NCBI GenBank assembly: GCA_045535815.1
Contig: JAZSMJ010000020.1
Location: 1-21,028 of the forward strand
Source: JAZSMJ01 sp045535815
GTDB taxonomy: Bacteria; Bacillota; Clostridia; Oscillospirales; CAG-272
DNA length: 21,028 bases
Reading direction: 5' to 3'
The notes beneath the pieces were generated by a model. The model worked only from the letters and a program-made list of their open reading frames with translations, ran no database searches and was not told the DNA's origin. Numbering within the stretch: the stretch's first letter is position 1; each line of letters begins with the position of its first letter. Positions 7,599 to 14,519 of the stretch are shown here, one piece after another. The position numbers were made by a program, and so were the translations under genes.

Positions 7599-10217
7599 TT
7601 ATTCTTCACCAAGATCGTCCTTCTTAAGAACCATCTCCATATAATCCTGCTTCGTTATGAGAACGCTTCTCGGCTTCTGTCCGTCCGGAGCACTGACGAT
7701 TCCCATCTGCTCCATCTTATCTATCAGCTTTGCGGCACGACCGTATCCGAGCGAAAGCCTTCTCTGTATAAGCGAGGTGGATATCTTGCCGCTTTCAACG
7801 GCAAGCTCGATAGCAGGTCTGAGCATAGCGTCTCCATCCTGCTCACCGTCGCCCTCTGAGCCGTCGGCTGCAAACGAGCCTGAGCCCTTACTGCCCTTCT
7901 GTCCGCATTTTGCCGCCTCTCGCTCAATGGTGTTGAGAACGTCAAGATCGTATTCACGGTCTTCTTCGGCGTGGCTCTTGATAAATTCAACTACTGCCTC
8001 AACCTCGTTTTCGCTGACAAATGCGCCCTGAACTCTTATAGGCTTAAGCGCACCTATGGGTGCAAACAGCATATCGCCTCGTCCGATAAGCTTTTCAGCT
8101 CCGCTGTAGTCGAGGATAACACGGCTGTCGGTAATACTTGATACCGCAAACGCAATTCTCGAGGGAATATTTGCCTTGATAAGACCGGTAACGACGTCTA
8201 CCGAGGGTCTTTGCGTTCCGACTATCAGATGTATACCTGCGGCACGACCCTTCTGTGCCAGACGGCAGATCGAGTTTTCAACGTCGTCGGGCGCAGTCAT
8301 CATAAGGTCGGCAAGCTCGTCTATTATAATAACCAGCTGAGGCATAAATTCGCGGTCGGGATCGTCCTTGGTAACGAGGTTATAGTTCTTTATGTTACGG
8401 ACACCGCACTGCTCTATCAGCTCAAAGCGGCGCTCCATCTCGGTTACCGCCCACGAAAGCGCACCGGCTGCCTTTTTAGGCTCACTGACCACCGGAACGA
8501 GAAGGTGGGGAAGTCCGTTATATATACTGAGCTCGACCTTTTTGGGGTCGATAAGTATAAGCTTGACCTCATCGGGAGTGCCTTTATACAAAAGGCTCAT
8601 TATCATACTGTTGATACATACCGATTTACCCGAACCGGTAGCACCTGCAATAAGCAGGTGAGGCATTTTTGCAATATCAAGATATACAGGCTCGCCCGCA
8701 ACGTCAACACCGAGCGATGCCGAAAGCTTGCTCTGCGACTGCTTGAATCTCGTATCGTCTATCAGCTCACGCAGATAAACGGTCGAAATATTTCTGTTGG
8801 GCACCTCTATACCTACTGCCTGCTTGCCCGGTATGGGCGCTTCAATTCTTACGCCCGAGGTTGCAAGGTTGAGTGCAATATCGTCAACGAGGTTGGTTAT
8901 CGAGCGAACTCTTATTCCCTCCTCGGGAGAAAGCTCGTAACGTGTTATAGTCGGACCTCTCGAAACGTTTACTATCTTGGTCCTTACCTTAAAGCTCTTG
9001 AGCGTTTCAACAAGCTTGACCGCATTTGAATGAAGCTCGTCACTTATATCCTCGTTGTTTTTATTTGCCTCCATATGAAGAAGGGTTATCGGCGGGAAGT
9101 TATATATCGGCTTTGCCTCTTCCTTTTTCTTCTTTTCCTCCTGAATAAGCTTTCTGCGCTCAACGGTAAGCTCAAGCTCAGCCTCGCCATCCTCAAAATC
9201 TCCGCTAAGCTCCTTTTCATCGCCCGACGGATCTGTGAAAATTCCATTCAGATCAAGCGGAGAATTTACGTCTGATACCACCGTCTCCGAATATGCACCG
9301 TCGTATATTCCCTTCTCGGCGTTTTCCTCCTGCTTTTTGAACACGGCGTCAAATACCGCCTCGTCTACCACCGAGCCTGCCGTATCGGACGGCTCGATTA
9401 TAACGTCTCCGTCCTCATCAATTTCAACGTCTGCCTCGAAGAGCTCTTTCTTGCTCTCACGGTCACGGCGCTTTATATTTTCCGATATTTCGGGATCGTC
9501 CTCGTCGTAAAGATAAGCCTCCTCGGTGATCATCTGCTTTCTCTTTCCGACGTGTGCACTCATCTTCGCACGCTCTTCCCTCTTCTTTCGTATATTGTAC
9601 GCAATATATACCCATATCGTCTTGGGGGTAAGTCCGAATAAAAACATACCGAACAAAAGTATACCCATAACCGAAACGATATAGCTTCCTGCAGGACCTA
9701 TACCGCTCAGCATAAGATTACCGATAAGTCCGCCTATAACACCGCCGTTTTCCCAGCTTGTGCCGGCAATCCAAAGCTCTTTTACGTTATATGTAGCCCC
9801 CGAAACGTCGGTACCGAAGGTTATAAGATGAACGAAAATGCAAAGGAAAAGCTGAAACAGACCGCCGAATATAAGCTTGCTCTTAAGAGCAGACTGCTCG
9901 TTTTCCTTTATCATAAAAAATGCAGTTATACCCATAAGAACAGGAACGGCAACAGACGTTCCGCCAAAAAGTCCGAACAAAACCATTCTTATGGCTCTGC
10001 CGACAACGCCCGTAACTGCGCCCGATATAAGACATATAACGATAAACAACGCAAGCACTGCAAGTATGTACGGCAGTATCTGCAAAAATACGGAAGGCGT
10101 CTTCTTTTCTACAGGGCGCTTTTTAGAGCGTGTATTCTTTCCGGAGCTGAGCTCCTCGGGGCTTTTTACCGCCCTTGAGCCTTTCTTTTTTGTGTCCTTA
10201 TTTTTATTCTGAGCCAT
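7599..10217 (-). CDS. ftsK: DNA translocase FtsK/SpoIIIE
   Basis: Membrane-anchored dsDNA pump that moves chromosome ends across the division or sporulation septum. The 872-residue protein starts with a Lys-rich tail, then about four membrane helices between roughly 45 and 200 (for example LQILPYILAVLALFIVICL), then an acidic linker of about 200 residues that varies in the family. The motor has the alpha/beta segments (GPTITRYELSPEEGIRV), Walker A GATGSGKS near 525-532, Walker B LVIIIDELADLM and AQKGRAAGIHLIVGTQRPS. The C-terminal winged-helix gamma domain (SLIQRRLSLGYGRAAKLIDKM) would read the polar sequence motifs on the chromosome. GGAAAGGAAG is the ribosome binding site. It follows uppP by 27 bases and precedes the comM-like gene by 21. 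Sequence alone does not separate an FtsK role from a SpoIIIE role, and XerCD sites are not visible here. Confidence 0.96.
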   Translation of the reverse strand: MAQNKNKDTKKKGSRAVKSPEELSSGKNTRSKKRPVEKKTPSVFLQILPYILAVLALFIVICLISGAVTGVVGRAIRMVLFGLFGGTSVAVPVLMGITAFFMIKENEQSALKSKLIFGGLFQLFLCIFVHLITFGTDVSGATYNVKELWIAGTSWENGGVIGGLIGNLMLSGIGPAGSYIVSVMGILLFGMFLFGLTPKTIWVYIAYNIRKKREERAKMSAHVGKRKQMITEEAYLYDEDDPEISENIKRRDRESKKELFEADVEIDEDGDVIIEPSDTAGSVVDEAVFDAVFKKQEENAEKGIYDGAYSETVVSDVNSPLDLNGIFTDPSGDEKELSGDFEDGEAELELTVERRKLIQEEKKKKEEAKPIYNFPPITLLHMEANKNNEDISDELHSNAVKLVETLKSFKVRTKIVNVSRGPTITRYELSPEEGIRVRSITNLVDDIALNLATSGVRIEAPIPGKQAVGIEVPNRNISTVYLRELIDDTRFKQSQSKLSASLGVDVAGEPVYLDIAKMPHLLIAGATGSGKSVCINSMIMSLLYKGTPDEVKLILIDPKKVELSIYNGLPHLLVPVVSEPKKAAGALSWAVTEMERRFELIEQCGVRNIKNYNLVTKDDPDREFMPQLVIIIDELADLMMTAPDDVENSICRLAQKGRAAGIHLIVGTQRPSVDVVTGLIKANIPSRIAFAVSSITDSRVILDYSGAEKLIGRGDMLFAPIGALKPIRVQGAFVSENEVEAVVEFIKSHAEEDREYDLDVLNTIEREAAKCGQKGSKGSGSFAADGSEGDGEQDGDAMLRPAIELAVESGKISTSLIQRRLSLGYGRAAKLIDKMEQMGIVSAPDGQKPRSVLITKQDYMEMVLKKDDLGEE

Positions 10218-10244
10218 TTTTTGACTTCCTTTCCTTGTATCCTT

Positions 10245-11072
10245 TTATCCGAATATAACTGCTACAAGACCGACTGCAAAGCAGTAATACGAGAAAAATC
10301 TGAAATTTGCTTTTCTTGATATATAGGTGAGTATCTTCATTGCGGCTATGCCTGAAAGTGCTGCCGCTATCATTCCGACAATATACGGCAAAACGTCACT
10401 GCTGGGTATAGGCGTTTCAAGTATATCGGGGATAGAGAAAACGTTAGCTCCGATTATAGCAGGTATTGAAAGAATAAACGAAAATTTTACCGCTACTTCT
10501 CTTGAAAGCCCCTGCATAAGTCCACCCGTTATGGTAGAGCCCGACCTCGAAAGCCCCGGCACTACCGCACATAGCTGGCAAAGACCGACCATCAACGCAT
10601 TGCGTGGCTTTATATCGCCTATCCCTTTATTGCCTTTAGACAGCTTATCGGAGATGAAAAGCACGAGACCGTTAAATATCAGTATAGCACCTATTATCTT
10701 GGTACTGCCCGAGAGAAGCTCTACCCAATCCTTTATGAATACGACCACAACAAGCGGAAGGGTTGCTATAAGGATAAACAGAACGAATCTTTCGGTTTCG
10801 GTATATTCCGACAGCTTGAATTTTCCCTTAAATACCTTTCCTATCAGCGAAAAGGCCGCAGGGACGAGGGCAAATATATCCTTGTAATACATAATAAATA
10901 CGGCAACAAGCGTTGCAAGATGCAACAGTATATCAAACGTCAAGGATGAAGCCTCTGCAGTTTCCATCCCGAAAATATTATGCAATATATTAAGATGACC
11001 TGAGCTTGATATGGGGAGAAACTCGGTTATTCCCTGAATTAATCCGTAAAATATTGCAGACAATAAATCCAT
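10245..11072 (-). CDS. uppP: Undecaprenyl-diphosphatase UppP (BacA family)
   Basis: Integral membrane phosphatase that converts undecaprenyl diphosphate to the monophosphate so that the lipid carrier can be reused for peptidoglycan and other wall polymers; overproduction gives bacitracin resistance in known cases. From the ATG at 11072 the protein has 275 residues, the family norm, with about eight helices. Motif 1 is QGITEFLPISSSGHL (Glu17, Ser23-25, His27 region) and motif 2 is PGLSRSGSTI with the conserved Arg. A TTG 15 bases further upstream could extend it, but the TTG lies next to GGGAGG, which is placed correctly for the ATG, so the shorter start is preferred. It heads the ftsK-comM-recG run and is divergent from the TauE-like genes. 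Confidence 0.95.
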   Translation of the reverse strand: MDLLSAIFYGLIQGITEFLPISSSGHLNILHNIFGMETAEASSLTFDILLHLATLVAVFIMYYKDIFALVPAAFSLIGKVFKGKFKLSEYTETERFVLFILIATLPLVVVVFIKDWVELLSGSTKIIGAILIFNGLVLFISDKLSKGNKGIGDIKPRNALMVGLCQLCAVVPGLSRSGSTITGGLMQGLSREVAVKFSFILSIPAIIGANVFSIPDILETPIPSSDVLPYIVGMIAAALSGIAAMKILTYISRKANFRFFSYYCFAVGLVAVIFG

Positions 11073-11121
11073 ATATGAACCTCCCAAAAAACATTTATAC
11101 CATTTTTAAGTATACATAATT

Positions 11122-11150
11122 ATGATAACAGATTTTTGCAAAAATTACAA
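11122..11150 (-). promoter_or_regulatory. Possible promoter of the uppP operon with a palindrome in its spacer
   Basis: On the minus strand a -35-like TTGTAA (11145-11150) and a -10-like TATCAT (11122-11127) are separated by 17 bases. Both boxes are imperfect. The spacer is almost filled by a perfect 14-bp palindrome ATTTTTGCAAAAAT at 11132-11145, and CATAATTATG at 11115-11124 is a second perfect palindrome over the -10 region. The palindromes could be operators, or just AT-rich symmetry. Confidence 0.45.
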
Positions 11151-11167
11151 GAGAATTGCGGAGTTTT

Positions 11168-11530
11168 ATGCAGATGAAAACCTTAATTTTAATTATCTTC
11201 GGAGTACTTTCCGGTGCCGTTAACGGATTTCTTGGAACGGGAGGCGGAATTGCCGTCATTTTTGCCCTTAATATTCTCTTTCCGAAGCTTGATGCGAGGG
11301 ACAGATTTGCATCTGCTATCGCCGTTATACTTCCAATGTCTGCCGTATCGGCGGTAATGTACAGTGCAGGAGGAAATCTTCCGATGGAGCAGGGGCTCGT
11401 ATACCTCATACCTGCGGCAATAGGCGGATATGCAGGCGCACGGGCACTCGACAAGATAAATACCGCCTGGCTCAACCGTATATTTGCCGTCCTTCTTATA
11501 TTTGCAGGCTCTGCGCTGATATTCAGGTAG
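11168..11530 (+). CDS. TauE/SafE (TSUP) family permease, half-size subunit 1
   Basis: A 120-residue hydrophobic protein with the glycine-rich TSUP signature GVLSGAVNGFLGTGGG near its N-terminus, followed by three further hydrophobic stretches and a typical AIGGYAGARAL segment. TauE/SafE permeases export sulfite, sulfoacetate or similar small organic anions and normally have about 250 residues made of two homologous halves; this gene encodes only one half. GGAG at 11160-11163 lies 4 bases before the ATG at 11168 and 10 bases before a second ATG at 11174, so the start is uncertain by two codons; a TTG at 11156 is less likely. The second half follows 7 bases after the stop. The substrate cannot be predicted. 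Confidence 0.88.
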   Translation: MQMKTLILIIFGVLSGAVNGFLGTGGGIAVIFALNILFPKLDARDRFASAIAVILPMSAVSAVMYSAGGNLPMEQGLVYLIPAAIGGYAGARALDKINTAWLNRIFAVLLIFAGSALIFR

Positions 11531-11537
11531 GTGTAAA

Positions 11538-11903
11538 ATGATGCTGATAAACGTAATCGCAGGCTTTCTCATAGCCATACTTGCAGGTCTTGGCGTCGGA
11601 GGCGGCGGACTTTTGGTCATATGGCTGACCTACGCTACCGATATCCCGCAAATACAGGCGCAGGGGATAAATCTCGTGTTTTTCCTTGCGGCATCCTCGG
11701 CCTCGCTTATTTATCATATAAAAAAGCGAAAGCTTGACTATAAGGTCCTCTCGGTGCTCGCACTGTCGGGGGCCTTAGGCACCGTGTTCGGATATGCGGC
11801 GGCAGCTGCCGCACCAACCGAGCTTTTAAGGCGCTTTTTCGGAGGTCTTCTGATACTTTCGGGAGCCATCGTTCTATTCAAAAAAAGAAAGAGCTCCGAC
11901 TAA
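11538..11903 (+). CDS. TauE/SafE (TSUP) family permease, half-size subunit 2
   Basis: A 121-residue membrane protein with its own copy of the family signature, ILAGLGVGGGG, at the N-terminus, a Lys/Arg-rich loop (KKRKLDY) in the middle and a basic C-terminus (KKRKSSD). It is in a different frame from the preceding half and has its own Shine-Dalgarno-like GGTAGGTG, which overlaps the stop codon of the first half, so the two are probably translationally coupled and assemble as a heterodimer equal to one full TSUP permease. Both halves look intact, without internal stops or obviously lost segments. An ATG three bases after the first is an alternative start. A hairpin terminator follows. Confidence 0.88.
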   Translation: MMLINVIAGFLIAILAGLGVGGGGLLVIWLTYATDIPQIQAQGINLVFFLAASSASLIYHIKKRKLDYKVLSVLALSGALGTVFGYAAAAAAPTELLRRFFGGLLILSGAIVLFKKRKSSD

Positions 11904-11945
11904 ATAATATTCATGAAGCACCGACAAAATGAAGATATATAAACT

Positions 11946-11974
11946 AAAAAACTCCTTCGAGGAAGGAGTTTTTT
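11946..11974. terminator. Bidirectional terminator between the TauE-like genes and the URO-D-like gene
   Basis: A perfect 13-bp stem (11946-11958 with 11962-11974) with a GAG loop and A/T-rich flanks on both sides. It lies 42 bases after the stop of the second permease gene and 11 bases from the end of the convergent URO-D-like gene at 11986. Confidence 0.92.
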
Positions 11975-11985
11975 CTTTTTATCTT

Positions 11986-12996
11986 TTATTTTGCGCCGTA
12001 ATACTCAGCAACTGCGGCAAAGAATGCATCAATATTCTCCCACTTGCTCGCAGGGGGAATATCACAGCCTGAGGAAATGATAAAGTTGTCATGTCCTACG
12101 CAGCACTCGTTCATAAGACCGAGAACTGCGCCTCTCATTGACTCGGGAGTTCCGGAAAGGAACTGCTCGGACGGGCTGATGTTACCCATTACCAGAACGT
12201 CAGAGGGAACCTTTTCAACCGCTTCCTTCATGGATATTGCATCTCCGAAATGGTATCCCATTGCACCGGCTGTAAGTATAGCGTCCATCATAAGCATGGT
12301 ATTATTTCCACAGTTGTGATAGATCACAGCAAAGCTGTCGTCCTGCACCGCATCAACTATTCTCTTGACGTAGGGAGCAGAGAAGCCCTCTGCAAGAGCG
12401 GGTGAAAGAAGTCCTGTAAGCGGCTCTGCCATACAAACTCCTGCAGCGCCCGTCTTCTTGTATTCGGCTATGTATTTTATAAGGAACTGCGTGGTCTTTT
12501 CCATTACCGTCTCGACAAGCTCAGGCTCCATATAGCAGTCCACCATTATGTCTGATACGCCGAGAATACGTCCTGCAAGTGAGAACGGACCGATAACGCC
12601 GCAGAATACGGGTCTGTCGGTTATAAGCTTGGTAGCCTTTGAAAGAGCGTCAAGATATATGCCCGTTCTGCCCTCGCCAACCTCGGGCACTCTGAGAGCG
12701 TTTGCCGCATCCATATCTCTGACGATTGCTCCGACTACGGTCGGCACCTCGGTTGCCGAGGTGATTATCTGCGAGCCGAATGCCTCTGCCTCTACGGAAA
12801 GGTCCATCATGCTGACAGAAGCCGCACTGTCAGTGCGCTCTGCTACGGCCTGCATTGTCTGAGCCTGAAGCTCGCTGTCCTTTACCAACTGCTCAACTGT
12901 AATTCCCGTTATCTGTATACCCGGGAACGAGAGAATCGGCATACCCTTTTTCACAGCAGAGTTAATATAATCCTCTGTCCATTTTCTCATGTTCAT
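11986..12996 (-). CDS. Uroporphyrinogen decarboxylase superfamily protein, MtaA/MtbA (methylcobamide:thiol methyltransferase)-like
   Basis: A 336-residue TIM-barrel protein. It lacks the RQAGRY region of true HemE and instead has the zinc ligand pattern of methylcobamide:coenzyme M methyltransferases: His227-x-Cys229 in IYHNCGNN and Cys311 in SSGCDIPP, with the Glu in MAEPLTG upstream. Such proteins bind zinc to activate a thiol that accepts a methyl group from a methylated corrinoid protein. No corrinoid protein, MttB-type methyltransferase or RamA-type activator is in the window, so the methyl donor and acceptor are unknown, and coenzyme M itself is not expected in a clostridium. It is the last gene of the desulfurase-NifU-MnmA run. 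The mnmA stop codon overlaps its ribosome binding site (TGAGGGG), suggesting coupled translation. The superfamily assignment is firm and the reaction is inference. Confidence 0.9.
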   Translation of the reverse strand: MNMRKWTEDYINSAVKKGMPILSFPGIQITGITVEQLVKDSELQAQTMQAVAERTDSAASVSMMDLSVEAEAFGSQIITSATEVPTVVGAIVRDMDAANALRVPEVGEGRTGIYLDALSKATKLITDRPVFCGVIGPFSLAGRILGVSDIMVDCYMEPELVETVMEKTTQFLIKYIAEYKKTGAAGVCMAEPLTGLLSPALAEGFSAPYVKRIVDAVQDDSFAVIYHNCGNNTMLMMDAILTAGAMGYHFGDAISMKEAVEKVPSDVLVMGNISPSEQFLSGTPESMRGAVLGLMNECCVGHDNFIISSGCDIPPASKWENIDAFFAAVAEYYGAK

Positions 12997-13009
12997 ATTA
13001 ATTTACCCC

Positions 13010-14035
13010 TCAATTATTTATTTTAGATATAAATCCGCCAAACACGACGTCATCACCGTCATAAAAAACGGCACTCTGACCCGGGGTTGCGGCTCTGACC
13101 GGTTCAACAAAGCAAACTGTCGCTCTGCCCTTTTCTATGCGCACTCTCGCTCTTTGAGGCTTTGCACCATAGCGTATCTTAACGTCAAGCTCAAGCTCTC
13201 CCTCGTCGATCGGTGCCATCTTCTGAAAATTGAGCCCCTCAACTTCAATGGAATTCCCAAACTCGCTTCCCGAATATGCAACCGATACGGTATTGCTCTC
13301 GGGATTGATCTCGGTTATAAAGACAGGCTTGCCAAGAGCAAGTCCGAGCTTTTTGCGCTGTCCTATCGTATAATGTATTATACCCTTGTGCCTGCCTACC
13401 GCTCTGCCCTCGAAAATATAGTCTCCGGGCGGAAATTTTCCTATCCTCGACTCAATGTACGAAGCGTAATCATTGTCGGGTATAAAGCAAATTTCACGGC
13501 TCTCGCCTCTGTCTGCTGCCCGAAGTCCCATTTTGAGAGCACGTTCCTTTATATCCGCCTTTTTCATGCCCGAAATGGGCGTTATCAGCATGGAGAGCTC
13601 ATCCTGACTAAGTCCCCAAAGCATATAGCTCTGGTCTCTCGTGTCGTCCTCAGCCCTCGTTACGTAATATCTGCCATCGGAGTATCCGATATAGCCGTAA
13701 TGCCCCGTAGCAACCTTGTCAAATCTTTTTTCACGTGCATAATCGCACAGCCTTTTTATCTTGACGTATCTGTTGCATACGACGCAGGGATTTGGCGTTC
13801 TGCCGTGCGAATATTCGCTGATAAAGTTGGATATGACGTGATGTTCAAAATCCTGCGTGCAATCCACCTCATGAAGAGGTATACCTGCAGCCTGCGCAGA
13901 TTCTGCCGCCTCCGATATATCCGAATATCCGTGCATTTTGAGAAAAGCACCCTCTACCTCGTGCCCCTCTTCTTTTAAAAGGATAGCGGCGTATGTGCTG
14001 TCAAGTCCGCCGCTGAGTCCTATCAATATCTTCAT
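13010..14035 (-). CDS. mnmA: tRNA-specific 2-thiouridylase MnmA
   Basis: Adds sulfur at C2 of the wobble uridine in tRNAs for Lys, Glu and Gln. From the ATG at 14035 it has 341 residues (family 350-370). The PP-loop is GLSGGLDSTYAA at 6-17, followed by TGHYGYIGY; the catalytic Cys84 lies in NPCVVCNRYVK and the partner Cys183 in SREICFIPD, so both active-site cysteines are present. The central domain carries HYTIGQRKKLG. A GTG at 14059 would add eight residues, but it lies in a duplicated 16-base unit and has no ribosome binding site; the ATG has only a weak GGA about 6 bases upstream, so coupling to the scaffold gene may matter. The desulfurase two genes upstream is the expected persulfide donor. 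Confidence 0.95.
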   Translation of the reverse strand: MKILIGLSGGLDSTYAAILLKEEGHEVEGAFLKMHGYSDISEAAESAQAAGIPLHEVDCTQDFEHHVISNFISEYSHGRTPNPCVVCNRYVKIKRLCDYAREKRFDKVATGHYGYIGYSDGRYYVTRAEDDTRDQSYMLWGLSQDELSMLITPISGMKKADIKERALKMGLRAADRGESREICFIPDNDYASYIESRIGKFPPGDYIFEGRAVGRHKGIIHYTIGQRKKLGLALGKPVFITEINPESNTVSVAYSGSEFGNSIEVEGLNFQKMAPIDEGELELDVKIRYGAKPQRARVRIEKGRATVCFVEPVRAATPGQSAVFYDGDDVVFGGFISKINN

Positions 14036-14042
14036 CGTTTGT

Positions 14043-14081
14043 CCGTGCTTATTTAGCACCGTGCTTACTTAGCACCGTGCT
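14043..14081. repeat. 16-bp tandem repeat across the nifU-mnmA junction
   Basis: Two consecutive 16-base units on the plus strand, CCGTGCTTATTTAGCA and CCGTGCTTACTTAGCA (one mismatch), followed by a third partial CCGTGCT. The inner AGCACCGTGCT is nearly self-complementary. The unit covers the last codons and stop of the NifU-like gene and repeats them in the gap before mnmA, so it looks like a local duplication of the gene end. Confidence 0.9.
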
Positions 14082-14517
14082 CTGCGGCGTGTGCGCAGGA
14101 GGCACAGTGACCGTCGCACTTTTCTGCCTGACGGGTTATCTCGTTTTCGATACCCTGTCTCTTGTAGTAATCTGCAAGAGCGCTCTTTACAGCCTCTTCG
14201 GCAAGCACAGAGCAGTGAAGCTTTGCCGGCGGAAGTCCGTCAAGTGCCTCAACGACTGCCTTGTTTGTAAGAGCGACTGCCTCTTCAATAGTCTTGCCCT
14301 TTATAAGCTCGGTTGCCATAGACGACGTTGCAATAGCCGCACCGCATCCGAAGGTCTTGAAGCGAACGTCCTGTATAACGTCATTTTCTATCTTGAGATA
14401 GATCTTCATTATATCTCCGCAGACTGCGTTTCCAACCTCGCCAACGCCGTTTGCATCGGCAAGCTCACCGACGTTTCTCGGATTGGAGAAATGATCCATT
14501 ACCTTTTCACTGTACAT
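14065..14517 (-). CDS. Iron-sulfur cluster assembly scaffold, NifU/IscU type
   Basis: A 150-residue IscU-like scaffold on which Fe-S clusters are built before transfer to apoproteins. The three canonical ligand cysteines are present: Cys33 in AVCGDIM (with the conserved Asp35), Cys58 in KTFGCGAAIATSS, and Cys102 in KLHCSVLAEEA. Compared with IscU (about 128 residues) it has an added tail of about 30 residues, EKCDGHCASCAHAAEHGAK, containing three more cysteines (134, 138, 141) and two histidines. Similar Cys-rich tails occur in some Clostridia scaffolds as far as I recall; the function of this one is not known. It starts 2 bases after the stop of the cysteine desulfurase, the usual partner, and its 3' end is part of a 16-base tandem duplication. 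Confidence 0.95.
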   Translation of the reverse strand: MYSEKVMDHFSNPRNVGELADANGVGEVGNAVCGDIMKIYLKIENDVIQDVRFKTFGCGAAIATSSMATELIKGKTIEEAVALTNKAVVEALDGLPPAKLHCSVLAEEAVKSALADYYKRQGIENEITRQAEKCDGHCASCAHAAEHGAK

Positions 14518-14519
14518 AT

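Noticed and set aside
8211..9029. Long plus-strand open frame (272 codons) opposite ftsK
   Set aside because: It is antisense to conserved motor motifs of FtsK, has no ribosome binding site, and its product is a Tyr/Arg/Leu-rich string without any domain.
11021..11036. Gln instead of the first Glu in the UppP motif (QGITEF)
   Set aside because: At first it looked like loss of a catalytic residue, but many functional UppP proteins have QGxTEF, so it is normal variation.
11156..11903. The two TauE-like genes read as one frameshifted gene
   Set aside because: The second gene has its own ribosome binding site and start codon and each half is complete, so a true two-gene arrangement is more likely, though sequencing error is not excluded.
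12989..13978. Plus-strand open frame of 329 codons opposite mnmA
   Set aside because: MnmA on the other strand has all catalytic motifs intact; the shadow frame has no recognisable motif and no start signal.
14036..14059. GTG start extending MnmA by eight residues
   Set aside because: The added residues come from the tandem duplication, are not like the family N-terminus, and no ribosome binding site precedes the GTG.
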